NCBI GenBank assembly: GCA_911728455.2
Contig: OU452223.1
Span: 12,360,174-12,424,173 of the forward strand
Direction: 5' to 3'
From: Marthasterias glacialis
Lineage: Eukaryota; Echinodermata; Asteroidea; Forcipulatida; Asteriidae
DNA length: 64,000 nt
In this document: one piece after another, positions 13,178 through 25,500 of the stretch
Numbering within the stretch: the first letter of the stretch is position 1
Layout of the letters: each line of letters opens with the position of its first letter
The notes under the pieces: generated by a model
The model's input: only the letters and a program-made list of their open reading frames with translations
Databases searched by the model: none
What the model was told of the DNA's origin: nothing
Translations under genes and position numbers: made by a program

Positions 13178-13362
13178 TGTTAATTATGGCCTCGCAACTT
13201 GACCCTTGGAGAATCTTGCTCAAAGGCTAAAATGAGAAATATTTAGCCTTTGAGAAATACTCTGCTGGGGTCGAAACTTATGTCCGTTAACACTTTGTTT
13301 GCATTTATACCACAGGGTTATTTCGGTTGGTAAGCAGTTTGCAACAGCTAATTCCTTTTTCC
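13178..13362 (+). repeat. GTTTCGACCC foldback repeat, longer copy
   Basis: A left arm (TGGCCTCGCAACTTGACCC, then an AATCTTGCTCAAAGGCTAAA block) is followed by its inverted partner (TTTAGCCTTTGAGAAATACT, then GGTCGAAAC). After that comes a tail, GGTTGGTAAGCAGTTTGCAA. The same tail follows the copy at 56560 and precedes, inverted, the copy at 59769, so arm and tail belong to one dispersed element. Confidence 0.65.
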
Positions 13363-13721
13363 TCATTGGTATTTTTTATGCCAAATAAAACACTTATCCA
13401 ACAATATATTCTGGCTTCTCTGTCATTTGGTGGAGGGGGGGGGGGGGGCGGGGCTGCGACAGATTTCAGATGACATGTAGATCCTATTGGTTAATCAGAT
13501 GTGATTGATAAATGTAATAACTAATAATTGCATCGTGATAAAACAATATTAGTTTGCCTTACATAGATGTTTGTTAAGCACTGAGTTTACAGTGCTTATC
13601 ACACACTGGTGTAGGGTAAACAATAAGTGTTTTCTTTATTCCGATACGATTATTACATCCATTAAATTGTTGTCGTACCCACTTCTAATTACAAGATTTG
13701 AACTAGCTTCTTATCACCGGG

Positions 13722-13795
13722 CAAGCTTGGTGGTCTTAAAACATCTACTCTAGAATGTTTGGGGGTCGTGGGTTCGAATCCCACCTGAGTAGCTT
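13722..13795 (+). repeat. tRNA-derived fragment with intact B box
   Basis: A perfect RNA polymerase III B box (GGTTCGAATCC, 13771-13781) sits in a GGTCGTGGGTTCGAATCCC T-arm context near the end of a roughly 70-bp tRNA-like segment. The 5' half cannot be folded into a good D arm or anticodon arm, so this is more likely a SINE fragment than a tRNA gene. Confidence 0.45.
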
Positions 13796-14307
13796 GCCTG
13801 CAGATATGTTTGCTTAGCATAAATTAGTGGGGAACCACTCACAACCAACACGGATTACTTCACATTTTGGCTGGTACCCAGATTTCGCAAAGTGGAGTCT
13901 TGGTAATTTCGTGCGCACAAGGCCTGGCATACAGTGAGGTACATGTAGATCTGAGTACAGTTTAAGTTTTAAAAATAAACTTAACATTTAAAGTCTATTT
14001 CAGAATAATTATTTAAGAGAATATGAAACTTATATATATATGTTTTATTATAAAAAATAACAGCGATAAAGATATCTACAAAAGTAGTACTAGTTTCTGT
14101 AACATCAAATAATTGTAACATTGTATTTTGAAGATATATTCATGCCCATTAAACACTCAGGAGTTCTTTAAAACAATTAAATGTCTGTGATTTAATTTTT
14201 TTGTTATTTCCATGTTTTATTAGGGAATGCAAAACGTTGATAAATGATTGAAAGAATATTAAACATTATTTATTGGGAAATTGTTAAGCATAAATACCTT
14301 TCAACCC

Positions 14308-14454
14308 TACTCAGCCGGAAAAGGGACAAGGTTTTTGCGTTTTATTTCGTTTCTCTCGAAACAATATTTTGAGGGATCAAAATATTATTTCTAAGTCGAA
14401 ATATTAATTCAAGGGAACAAAATATTATTCTTGTCCCTTTACGGGCTCAGTAAG
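14308..14454. repeat. Inverted-repeat element, about 147 bp
   Basis: The left arm CTACTCAGCCGGAAAAGGGA is matched by an inverted right arm that reads CTTACTGAGCCCGTAAAGGG on the minus strand; both continue CAAG. The interior is AT-rich, with repeated AAATATTA motifs. MITE-like and non-coding. Confidence 0.65.
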
Positions 14455-15375
14455 AACTGAAATATGTTCTCTAGAAAACATATATAATCCATTATCTGTG
14501 ACGAAACTTTCGAGGGGTAAAATATTTTAGTACTAGAAAAAAATTTAAGTCGCCATGAAAATGCAATTTATAAAACCACTGCCGTATCTTTTCTCTTATC
14601 AACACAATCAGTAGAGTTGGATACAAGTGCAGTGGCCAAACATAGCAATATATTTATAGAATTATGTAAATATAATTATTGTAAAATGGGTCATGCTAAT
14701 CATCGACAACTCAAGACGACTCGGACTAACTCGAGACAACTCTAGACAATTACGAGACAACTCTAGACAATTAGTCTGGAGTTGTCATGACCATGGAGGA
14801 AGGGTACGGCCGTTGAAAAGCATTCATACAAAATACGTGTAACTCTTGTTGCATTTTCCATCTAAATGTATGTTAAAAAATTATAATAAAGTCACGATAG
14901 AAAAGGGAAAATGACTAACCGTTTTTCTCTGAAAAAAAACCATGAACACTTATTTCGATATATACTGTAGGCCTATTTAACTATTTTTTAGAGATGAGAT
15001 GACTGAAATAAATAAGCGTCTGCTTAAAACAAACTCGTGATCTAGGACCATCGACATTTTTAAAACATCTATGACCCTCATTATCAGACTACACCGCGTA
15101 GGTCTACCCTATATTTAGTACGTTTATCTACAGACAAACAACAACTGCTGGTGATTGATAGACACCGCTACCCCCTGACAATTATTAGAGGAAACATTGC
15201 CTGTAAATATCTTTCAAATTTCGCTGTTTGGAATTGCTCCTTATCCTTCTTAAGAGTTGTTCATGTACTGAAACACCTAAGACAGTGTGTTGTAATTATT
15301 GAATAGTGATAAAAAAACACTAAATTTGCCTCTCGGGAAAAACAACCAGCGGAGCCACACTCTGCATAGAAACAT

Positions 15376-15429
15376 ACGGTCCGCCATTTTGTGGAGTCAA
15401 AAAATTGGTTCTAGAAAATGGCGGACCGT
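15376..15429. repeat. Short hairpin with GGTCCGCCATTTT arms
   Basis: ACGGTCCGCCATTTT at the left is the inverse of AAAATGGCGGACCGT at the right, with a 24-bp centre. Each arm contains an AAAATGGCGG or CCGCCATTTT motif resembling YY1 sites. Confidence 0.75.
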
Positions 15430-16013
15430 TTTTGTCACGTAATTAAACAGAAACCACACGATTTCAAGGGATATTAAATGAATCATTATATTCTACTTTT
15501 AAAATATATTTCCAACCATAATCATTTCATAACAAAGGCTTTTTAGAGCCTAAAAGCTACTAGTCTGAAAGCAACATGTCCCTTTAATCGTAATTAAGAA
15601 TTATTTAACTCTAAACGCAAAGGCAAACTCGGCAGAGCTAACGGGGAGATCGACACCATGTGAACACCAGTGCAATGCGCATTGAACCCTACAATAATTA
15701 AATGTTTTGTTGCATTGGTTCAAAGATCGTTTTTCGTGATCAAAATAAAATTATTGTCGGTACTATTTATATTTTAGATAAAAACAATTACAGGACAACT
15801 GGAAGCCTTTCAACATTATATTTTATAATTGTGCCGCATAGAGTGGCAATTCAGGGCCTGAGATTACACTGAGGCCACGGGGGCCGTTGCCTCCGTTGCC
15901 CTATTCTTGGCCTTGGTGCCCCATCGGCAGTTTCCCATAGACTTTTTACTTACACCGAATCTATGATTTTTTTTAACGGGGGTCACACCTATCTTCAAAT
16001 GCCGACCAGAACC

Positions 16014-16019
16014 TTTATT
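16014..16019 (-). terminator. Poly(A) signal for gene A (AATAAA, minus strand)
   Basis: TTTATT on the plus strand gives AATAAA about 300 bases beyond the gene A stop codon, the nearest plausible polyadenylation signal. Confidence 0.5.
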
Positions 16020-16315
16020 CCGTGCAGAGAGCCACATGTTCAATTGTTTTGAAGATGGCCTAGCCCTCCAAAGATGAAATTCTAGGTCAGATTAACTGAA
16101 TTTTCATTTCCCAAAACTATAATACACTTTTAATTTAAAATGTTCTACCATTTAAATGTTACGAATGTTCAGATAGATTTGTTTGTGTATAGCCGGAGAG
16201 TACTTGCAACCCTTTTTAAGGGAAAATGGTGAAACAAACAAAACAAACAGCCCTGTTATGGTACATTTCACACAATGCGACTATAATGACACATGGTGAT
16301 AGTTCGTTCACGGAA

Positions 16316-19300
16316 CTAGTCAAGTTCTTTTACTATTTCCAATGTCTGCTTGCGTCGACTCTCCATCGGGGTCGGTGGAGGCTGCCTCGGGAACAACCCG
16401 GAGCACGGACGCATTTCTTCCATGGCCTCGTTGTCCTCTTCAACTAGCTCCTCCTCCATCGCAGTGCTAGCAGCTTCGTCATTCTCCTCTTTACTCTCCT
16501 TCGTGGTTTCCAAACGGTCTGTTACTGCGACCCTTTCACCTCTCACTAACCTCTTCTGCCCCTTCGTGTCCCTCCCGTGATATCTTGCCTTGGCCCTCAA
16601 GTCTTTACCTTTATCTTTGGGGAACATCTTTGGAAGCTGGAGTGTACATGGTGTTGCCAGACTATCCTTTTTGTCTGGTACAACTCTTTTAACAGATGAC
16701 TGTGTCATGTTCACCAACCTCGCACCCTGCCCGACACGCCAGTCATACATTGGATACATCTGTCGAAGTTCGTCCCTGCCCTTTTTGAGAAAGTTATCTG
16801 GAAGTATCCGTTCAATGTCAAATTTCAGAATCTTCAGACGTCCCCTTGTGTACAGGTCTTCCAGTTTCGACGGTAGAGCTTGTTGGACCGGTCCGCAGTG
16901 CTCCCCAGCATTGTCAAAGGCGTTCAACCTCGGGAGGTGTGTGCCCCCAACCTCCCCGCTCTTAAATTCGGACAGATCGGAGGAAGGACTGTTATTATTT
17001 TGATTGCGAGCCTCAACCATGCCGCCGTAGTTGTCCCTGTTGGATAAGGCTGATGTGAGTTGAGATGCCCTTTGAAGGAAGTCCTCGTAGGTAATTTGTC
17101 TCTTTCGTACGGCTGAGTTTAACAGCGAGAGGATGAATTTCCGATCGGCTTCGCGAGGCGCGCTTCGGCTCGACAGAAACGCGTCGGCATGGGGCGATTC
17201 AACGTCTCTGATTCGTACATCAGAGGTCGGTGGACCCGGAGAGTGAGCCTCTCTGCTTGTTTGTATGAACTCCAAACTGGTGTTGCTGTGGGTGATGTCA
17301 GTCTCGCTGGTGATGTGTTTAGGGAGATGGATACCTCCACGTCGAGGAGTGTTTCTTTCAGATGTGTCTTGTTTGTTCATACCGAGACGAGTTGTGTTTG
17401 GAGGCGTCTGAAACTCGAGCTCGTGGGAAGAGCATGAGGATTTTTGATGTGATGGCGACTTCTTCATGTGCTTCGGGAAGTTCTGAATAATCTGCCAGTT
17501 TTGTCCGTTCTTGTCGGTCACGTTAATTCTCTCCGGCAAATTCGACTGTCGCTTCTGTCTTTTCATCGGTGAGGTATCTCCCAGCATCTTGATCCTCGTG
17601 CAATGGATTGCATTGTCACGCGGAACAAACTCATATTCTAGTTTCACGTTCGGAGACGAAAGGTGTTTTGTCGTTGATGAATCTCTTGCCGGCTTGTGTT
17701 TACCAACACATCCGGATCTGGACACGGACGGTAACGAGTCGGCTGTGGATTGCCGACTGCACGACTCGCTGACATTCGCCGCGAAAATGGCGGGGTTGCT
17801 CCTCAGAAAGAGTTCGTCTGGCGGGTAGGACCGTCCGCTGCAGGCACACGTCTGCTTATGGAGGGCCCGGCTGACACTGTTTGTAAACTGCTGAAGGAAA
17901 ACACCGGTATCGAGTTTGTATGACGTCATCATGACGGAGGCAGTGTCTTTGAGTTCGGGTGGCTTCTCACAAAGGGTGTGTCTGTAATACAATAAAGTGG
18001 GATAACATTGAAAATACAGGTAATCGTAAAACGTCACAGGCTGCATCCAGCTACTTGTAAAAAAGTGTGTGGCTTTTATTAGGCCTTGGCCTACTCAGAA
18101 GTTAAGTTCAATCGACGTAGAAAAATTGGCTCAATCAAAAAGAAAAATCCGAAAGCTGTAAACAGTTGGCCATTTGCGAGGATAGACTTGCTTCACTCAA
18201 CAAATTGGACAAATGTGTTTACCTGTATCCTGTGATGTCAACACAAACAGTGCATTACTATACTAGTACTTAGCGCTACAGTCTTGACATTCAATACCAA
18301 AGTGAACTCCGTGAACAAACCAACTCCCAAACAAAACACCAAAACGAAGACAACATTTTATTCCTGTTTTCTTACCACATAGAGACTGCTATTCTCCCTC
18401 AGTGTTATACGTCTTTTCTTTACCAAGTAAAAGGAGAAAATCCCTACCACCATGGTGACATTAAACTCAAAAGTTCTTCTTGAAATCAAACTTTATATCC
18501 GCATCTCGGCCAACTCGACACACAGAACTCCAGCATTGCACGCAACATTACTCATGCATTCAGACCCACTGTGTAAGTCCTAGTTACGGATCTCCAGTCA
18601 GTATTGTGAGGGTTCGCCGAAGCGATACAAACACAGCCTGTAAAGCAGGAGACTGTTTAGATAAGGGATCAATCTATTACAGCTCCATTTTGCCATATCC
18701 CTGTAAATGGTATTTTGTATTATTCTACTGGTGTCCGTTGAAGGAACGACACTCGAAATGTAACTTCGTATTTACTGTGAAAGAATCCTTGAGAATAACT
18801 ACGTAAAACAACTAAGCCTATACTGATATTATTTATCAGGGACAGACACTTTGAGAAAGTTTTTTTTTAAATCAAACCCGGAACCCACTGGGAGGTGCAT
18901 ACATGGATTATAAAAGTGTTTTAGAGGTCAAATCGGCTTATTCCTTTTCAGTGATTTCTCCTTTGACAATGGAGGTCCCACTGACGTCACTGGCACCCAC
19001 GAGATTGCAGCAATGGGCACATGTTGTGTACGCGTAACCAGGGTTACCTCTGGCCCAGTTTATTTTCAACAATCACGAGCACTTTTTAACCCGGACTACT
19101 AAAGTTACTTACTGTACCGTAAATTTCGATAACTACTTTAACCTCCATGGTTTCACTGCACTGTGTACAGTAGCTTTATGCTATCCCTGTGTAGCAATAA
19201 AGCTACTGTGAAGATGGCTACCCAGCCATGTGGTTTTCGTATAACTTTGAGCTTTGATCGAGTTATCTTCTGTGATCAAACCAGTGCAAACCACACTGGA

Positions 19301-20822
19301 ACAGTACAATTATTAATGTACACGTAGGCCCCTGTAATTTTTGTTTATAAATATTCTAGTTTGGTGTATTATAATTTATGTACAAGCTGAAGGAATAAGT
19401 TTCATGCTGTCATGACCAATAACATAGTTGAATTGAATTGAATTGAATTGACCTCTGTTTTATGTACCCCGTCCTCCCTCCCAAATAACAGATCGCACAA
19501 ATTGCCATGCAGGAAATTGTCATAGCGGAAATTCGGCACCTCGTGACGGCCGGCCATTTGCTCGTTATGCCTGTCATCTTCTCGTTATGCCTACCACGCA
19601 GCTGACGTGCCCCATCAATTATACTAACACTTTGCTATTATTTGTTTTTACTTATTTCGACAAACACAATTCTCTTTTTCAGCCAGATAATATTACTTGT
19701 TTGGGAAATGATTATATAATTGTGGAAATATTCTTTCTAATTTATTATGTTGCATTTTTTTTTATAACGCGTAGTAATCGTTGTTCATTTATGCTTCCGC
19801 CTGTCTATTCCCATACACACAAGTGGTTTTATTGTTAATCAGCGAATAACAAACTAGACATAACAATTTAGTTCCATATGGAAAAGAAATTATGAGCAAC
19901 AATATACATCCCGACAGAGGGAATATCATGTCAAATACCGATTAGAAGTTTGAAATATAGCAGTATTTTCCCACGTTTTTTTATTGTTATTTATCTCTCA
20001 ACTCTAATAAAAAAACCCCGAATAAACCGTTGCTTATATATCAATTATGAACATCAGAACAACGTGCATACGTGGTTCAACTCACGTCCGAATCTCTTCA
20101 CGAGTCAAAGGTGTCTTAATTTATCTCTAAAACAAACCTATGCAAACAGATTACTTTATTTAAAGGCATTGCATACGTTTGGTAATGACTGAAATTTTTT
20201 GGCAATAAAAACTTACTTGGTAAGAAGTACAGCAGCTTTGGATAGTATAATGCATTTTGAGAAACGTTTCACTTCGAAATACTGCAGTTATGGAAAAATA
20301 TATCACTTTTTATCCCCCAAAAACTTGAATCTGAGAAGCGTTATGGCCGTAACGCTTCTAGAATGTGTATTCCAATGACGGATACTTCTGCGTGAACGCA
20401 ACCGCTCCAGATTTTTGGCGATATCTCAAAAACGCTGTCACCTTTTGAAATGAAATTTACAGGTTAGGTTTAGGTAAGTTTTATGTTATATATCTACAAT
20501 ACGCACTATTCTAAAAACCAAAGGTATACTTTGCCTTTAAAGATTTCCTACGGGAGAGTACCCATGCATATTGCTAATGGGCAAATGTAGGTTTGCAGGA
20601 GCAGAGGGATTTCGGACTTATTACTGGCAGTACATTAAAATTCTCCAGTAAGCAAACAAAACAGATTTTATATTTAACTCACCGCTGGTTGTAGGGTTGG
20701 TTGTAGAACTGGATGACGCTCTTTGTCTTTGTGGTAGTAGCGGACGGGATTCTGTGGACAAATGTGCCCACATTCTGGCAAGTCGATCCGCCCATTCCAC
20801 TGATTTTAAGTTCGGTCGCCAT
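16316..20822 (-). CDS. Orphan gene A: 601-aa probably disordered protein, two exons
   Basis: I do not recognise this protein. Exon 1 is 20822-20683 (ATG in GCCATCATGGCG) and exon 2 is 17981-16316 (stop TAG). Exon 1 ends CG before GTGAGT; exon 2 starts after ATTGTATTACAG with A, so the split codon gives Arg and the frame continues (FYNQPYNQ-R-HTLCEKPPELKD). The residues around the junction (about 35-105, including a TCACSG segment) look the most structured. The middle is Ser/Thr/Arg-rich low complexity. Residues about 327-362 (FILSLLNSAVRKRQITYEDF) and about 419-462 (LYTRGRLKILKFDIERILPD) look helical. An acidic Glu-rich tail is at about 541-572. No signal peptide or membrane segment is seen. 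The single 2.7-kb intron contains a TTTAAAGGCA element. Exon 2 is visibly richer in CpG than its flanks. Coding status rests on ORF length and the in-phase splice; function is unknown. Confidence 0.78.
19167..19209. other. Short hairpin in the gene A intron
   Basis: ACAGTAGCTTTATGCTA pairs with TAGCAATAAAGCTACTGT, a stem of about 17 bp with one bulge and an 8-base loop. It is shorter than usual microRNA precursors; a tiny foldback repeat is equally possible. Confidence 0.5.
19428..19451. repeat. (TTGAA)n short tandem repeat
   Basis: About four and a half copies of the 5-bp unit TTGAA within the gene A intron. Confidence 0.9.
20159..20541. mobile_element. Non-autonomous DNA element with TTTAAAGGCA ends
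   Basis: It opens with TTTAAAGGCATTGCATACG and closes with the inverse, CGTATT-type sequence ending TTTGCCTTTAAA; the interior is non-coding. The ends and body (ACTTACTTGGTAAGAAGTAC, GAGAAACG) resemble a very abundant echinoderm interspersed repeat that I know from memory. It lies in the gene A intron. Confidence 0.6.
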
Positions 20823-21925
20823 GATGGCGAATTTGCACCAAAAGACGCGAGAAGCAAGTAGATGACACTATCTCAAGACGACACTGGGTTTGCCAAGTTT
20901 AGATTTGCCCCAACAGTGTTGCCCGTCGACTGCAAGGAATTGCTGCTTTAGGCTAAACTGTAACTGTAAATGCTTTGACCGCTGTCTTCAATTTCTATAC
21001 GAAGGCAAACAATGTTAGTATCTAGGAAATCTAGGACAGCCTCTCAATGGTACAATCAAAGTAGCTAGTTGATATCATTCATCGTGGATTGGAACAAAAC
21101 TTCAGCCTCATACCAGTAAAATCGATTCCTGTACGAAGTCCAGAAAAACATTTCAACCGTCAACCAAAAACCTTGTTGTACCACGGTTTCAATCACTCTA
21201 AAAAATTGGAATCTTCATCCTTGATTTGAAAAGATACCCTGTTAATATAATGTCTTGTTTATGGTGCTCCACACTGAGATCTTTAGATAAATAAATCATG
21301 GCATGGGACAGTTACGATCACAGGTTTTTGATTTAACCTTCAAGATACATAAACCAAAAAAATTAAAAGCATTTTACAATTCCAGTTTTTTATCAGAAGG
21401 CACTCACAAAAATGCATCGAGGTAAGTTTGTGAGTTTGGTAACACAATTTATTTTTCAACTGGTCACACTTTGAGCAGGATAAAAAAAAACAAGCTTCAA
21501 CCCCAAGAGAAGGGGATTAAGGATGTTTGTGGAGATGAGAGCTGTTGGTAAGGAGTTGTACAATGCTTGACTGCTCATTGCTAGCGCGTGTATACAATGA
21601 AATGGATAAAGGCAATCTTGAGACGGTGGTTTAAGATGGTGGGCCATTCACGAAGGGCAGGTATTTGTGGACTGAAAGGGAGGTTGCATACATCCTCCCA
21701 ATTTCGTGAATACACGCGATTCTCACACAATAAAATGACCAGCAACCCACAACCTTACAAAATGGTTCACAACATATTACAAAGTTTCCCTATATAATTT
21801 AGGTAAATCTCAAATTGCCATAAACAATTTGGGCCTATCGATATTTCTTTCACACCCACAGAAGTTAAAATTACCCAGAACAAAGTTACAACGGGTAATG
21901 ATCAAAGGTGGTCGATGTTAAGGAT

Positions 21926-22285
21926 ATATCGATAAAAAGCTTATAGATGAAAAGGTAATTAATAAAACGGTAATTAATGGAAAGGTAATCAATGAAAAGG
22001 CAATCTATAAAAAGGTAATCGATAAAAAGGTAACAAATGAAAAGGTAATCGATAAAAAGGTAATCAATGAAAAGGTAATCAACGAAAAGGTAATCGATGA
22101 AAAGGCAATCAATGAAGAGGTAATCGAAGTAAAGGTTAATCGATAATCGAAGTAAAGGTAATCGATGAAAAGTAATCAACGAGAAGGTAATCAATAAAAA
22201 GGTAACCAGTAAAAGGTAATCGATTAAAAGGTTTAATAAAAAGGTAATCAATAAAAATGTAAACGCTGAAAAGGTAATCGATTAC
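21926..22285. repeat. 15-bp minisatellite upstream of Neverland
   Basis: About 22 degenerate copies of a 15-bp unit, consensus AAAAGGTAATCGATG (variants AATCAATG, AATCAACG, AATCGAAG). Because 15 is divisible by three, the minus strand shows an artificial open frame of YLFID repeats. The array ends about 285 bp before the Neverland start codon. Each unit contains TAATC and many contain ATCGAT, which are homeodomain-like and Cut-like cores. Confidence 0.9.
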
Positions 22286-22460
22286 ATTTTGGGTCTTTTT
22301 AGAACTGGCGAAACCACAAGTTTTTTCCAAGATGAGGATCACTGTGATATTACAAATTCCGTTAAGATAAAAGGAATATTTGTAGTTCAAGACAAACGTT
22401 GCCATAAATCAAACCTGCAGGTCAAAAATAAATCTGCACTTTGACCCAGTGCATGGTACC

Positions 22461-22470
22461 TATATATATA
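22461..22470 (+). promoter_or_regulatory. Candidate TATA box for Neverland
   Basis: TATATATATA lies about 100 bp before the Neverland ATG, a reasonable TATA-to-start distance with a short 5' UTR. A simple TA repeat could be there by chance. Confidence 0.35.
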
Positions 22471-22569
22471 TCTAGTTTAAGTGTAAATCAAAGTCAGCAA
22501 CTTTGCAGGTTCGACATTCTTTCTGGTGCCTCACTGCGTGGTGGTCCTACCTCAGCAACAACAGCAAAA

Positions 22570-25500
22570 ATGGTGTCTCCAAAGTCTACCGTGTTATACT
22601 TTTTAGCACCCGTCTTGGTCGCAGCGATGCTTACACGTCCTGCTGTCCTCGAAGACTACCTCAACCGCTTCTCTGCTGAGACTGGGAACTTTACCATGGA
22701 TAAAGTGTCAGAAAAAATCACAGAAGTTTACAACAGTCCGAGTTCTCAGTTCTTGCTCACGTACGGACTAATTGCACTGTTGTTTTACCTGGCTGTACAG
22801 CTGTACAAGGCGTTCACCGAACCTCTTCTCGTCCACGGGGACGAGGCAGGTGTGGGTTATTTAATCCACGGACCGGAGGGAGGCGAAAGTAAAGAGGAAC
22901 GGGTGAAGGCGTTTAAGAAACATCGGGTGGTGGGTAAGGTTCCTCCCGTATACCCAAATGGCTGGATGGTCGTCATGATGTCATCCGAACTGAAGAAGAT
23001 GCAAACTAAATTCGTGCATATTGCAGGTAATGATGTATTTGATTCTTTCTTACTGAATTCTCATTTCGAATGAATGTGCTCTCGCTTGAATAATTTTACT
23101 TTTTAAACCTTCTCCTATACCATTAGATAAAATTGTTCTGCCCATATTGTTTCCCTGTACAATATAATCCAACAATATATGGGCACCTTCTATCCTTTCT
23201 GAACGACTGACTACTCAAAGAGAGATTTTATGTACCACAAACCCAACGTATCTCGACCATGCAAAAAATTCCACTCCAACTGTACTCTTGTTGACTTTGT
23301 CCACATTTGATTTTTTATTTCAGGTAAAAACCTGTCTGTCTTCCGTGGGGAGAGTGGTCAAGTGTTTACTGTGGATGCTTACTGTGCCCATCTCGGGGCT
23401 AATCTAGCCGTGGGTGGTACGGTGAAGGGGGACTGCATCGAGTGCCCATTCCACGGGTGGAGATTCAGAGGGACTGACGGTAAATGTGTCAAAATCGCCT
23501 ACTCAGAAAAAGGTATACAGATCATCACCGGAACCTTGCCCAATCATTCAATGACAATTAATATAAAAAAAGGAAAGTCCATTGTATTTGGAAGGGTAAA
23601 TTATTTCCCACGCCACCTTTTCAACTATAACACATCGCACAAACAAGCTCACTAAATTCGGTTACGGTGTCGCTTTGATGACAAAACGATTTCTGTTTTG
23701 ACGGGGATTTCGTGCAAGCTTATCTACTCACTTACTTATTTCGATTGAGTCAATCAAAATGAGCAACGGTGGTGGTTAGAGGGTCTTTTTATGCTATTTC
23801 TTTTTTACTTCTTAACTGCGTTTCGGACTGAATAATTTCTCACTTTAGGATTGGTACCAGCATGAACCGTATTATATCAGTTACCGTTTTAGGGTTTTCC
23901 CCGATACAATTCTTTACTTTGCCCAAAGTGGCAAACTCATCCACCATGTCAGGTAGAAACCTTTCTATTGTTAATTGTGACTTGATCTAACTTTACATTA
24001 GTGCTTCTGGATATTGATTTTTCAGATTGTTCTATACTACCTCAACAGCCCCCCCCCCAAAAAAAAAGAATAACATAAAATAAATAGGCCTAAATAAATT
24101 AAAAATAGTCATAATAAAGTACAACTAACAAAAACAAACAAATATATAAATACTATATAAAATAAATAAAAACAGACATAATTGGGCACAATTTCATAAA
24201 TCTGTTGGACCTATAAGCAGAAAATATCGCTTACAACCATTATTTGCTGAGCAGTTTAGTAGCAGGGAACCAGTCATTAGCATAGTAGTTGGACGGTATT
24301 TTGGGACGGTAACCAATTTAGGTATACATGTATATGTAAAGCTTGGTTGTGCTTATAATAGCTCTATTATAAACTGTGACATGCACTCATCTAAAAATAA
24401 TCCATACCCGATAGAACAGAGGCCCTACCATTATCAAGTTGGTTGAACTTGAAGTTTTTTTTAACAGTTACATGTAAACACATTTTCTTAACCTGTTTGT
24501 TGTGGTTCTATATTTATTTTAAATGACCGTTAGACTTTTGATAACAAAGTTCACGCGTTGTTGGAATTCCTGACTCTGCCTTGAGTGGCATACTGATAGG
24601 CGCGGGAGCCCATGTTTTATCCGTTTATGGAAATAGGGTCAAGATCTTGTTACAACTGGTTCTAAGAGTGTAACTCGTACCAGGTCGGAAGGCACATCAC
24701 ATTGCACTACTTGGGTTATGCAAATTAATGTCTGACCCCTGCCCCATATCATCATACTCATATTTAACACAAGAATCCTAATAGTAAGTGATGACGTTTT
24801 TTTTGAGCCGGAAGTGCAGTGTAACGAATGTTAATGAACATGTATGTATATACCATTCGTTTATCGTGCACTTCCGATTTCAAAACGTCATCACTTCCCA
24901 ACAGGATAGTCCTAACTTTAAGAAAGATAAGTTATGAACCCACGCATGTTTGAAAAGTAAATCAATTTCACAAAGCATAAAGAATTAAAAAAAAAATCGT
25001 AGTGTAATGGGAGACTTTTTGGGACGCTAGGAGGCAGCAGACTTACCAGGTAAATCCATTGTACTCGGATATGTGCGCATTCTCAGAACTTCGCAAACAA
25101 CGGAAATTTACCTGGTAACTCTGGTAATGTCTCCCATTATGCATTATCAATAAACAAAATGATCTGAGACTTAAAAACAAGAAACGTGTATCATAAGACA
25201 TTTTAAAAACCAATTTACTCCATCTCATTTCAGTTCCCGAGTTTGCTAAGGTTCCCTCTTATCACTGCTGTGAGAAGAACCAGCTGATCTATTTCTGGTT
25301 CCACGCTGAGGGCGAGGAACCGACTTGGCAGGTTCCGAATATGGAGGAAATTACAAGTGGGAAGATGTGGTTTGCTGGATCTACGGTTTCCTACATTGAT
25401 GTCCACGTACAGGTTCGGATAATTGACTGTTGGCGACCCTCCCCCCACCCCCTTCCCATCCCTCAAACTAAAATTACTCCGTGGCTGCAACCCTTCTCTG

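Larger units (their letters stand above)
12480..16010. other. Gene-free spacer between LTO1 and gene A
   Basis: No coding exon is supported here. The stretch holds a GTTTCGACCC repeat copy, a tRNA-derived fragment, two short inverted-repeat elements, a G run near 13434-13448 and AT-rich unique sequence. AATAAA motifs at about 12837 and 13384 might serve a long LTO1 3' UTR, but the distance makes this uncertain. Confidence 0.55.

Noticed and set aside
16590-17003. Plus-strand frames of up to 137 codons opposite gene A (and similar ones opposite genes C and D)
   Set aside because: They are antisense shadows of the long minus-strand ORFs, with no start or splice evidence of their own.
21886-22251. 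121-codon minus-strand frame of YLFID repeats
   Set aside because: It is produced by the 15-bp minisatellite, whose unit is a multiple of three; no start context, no non-repeat part and no splice support.
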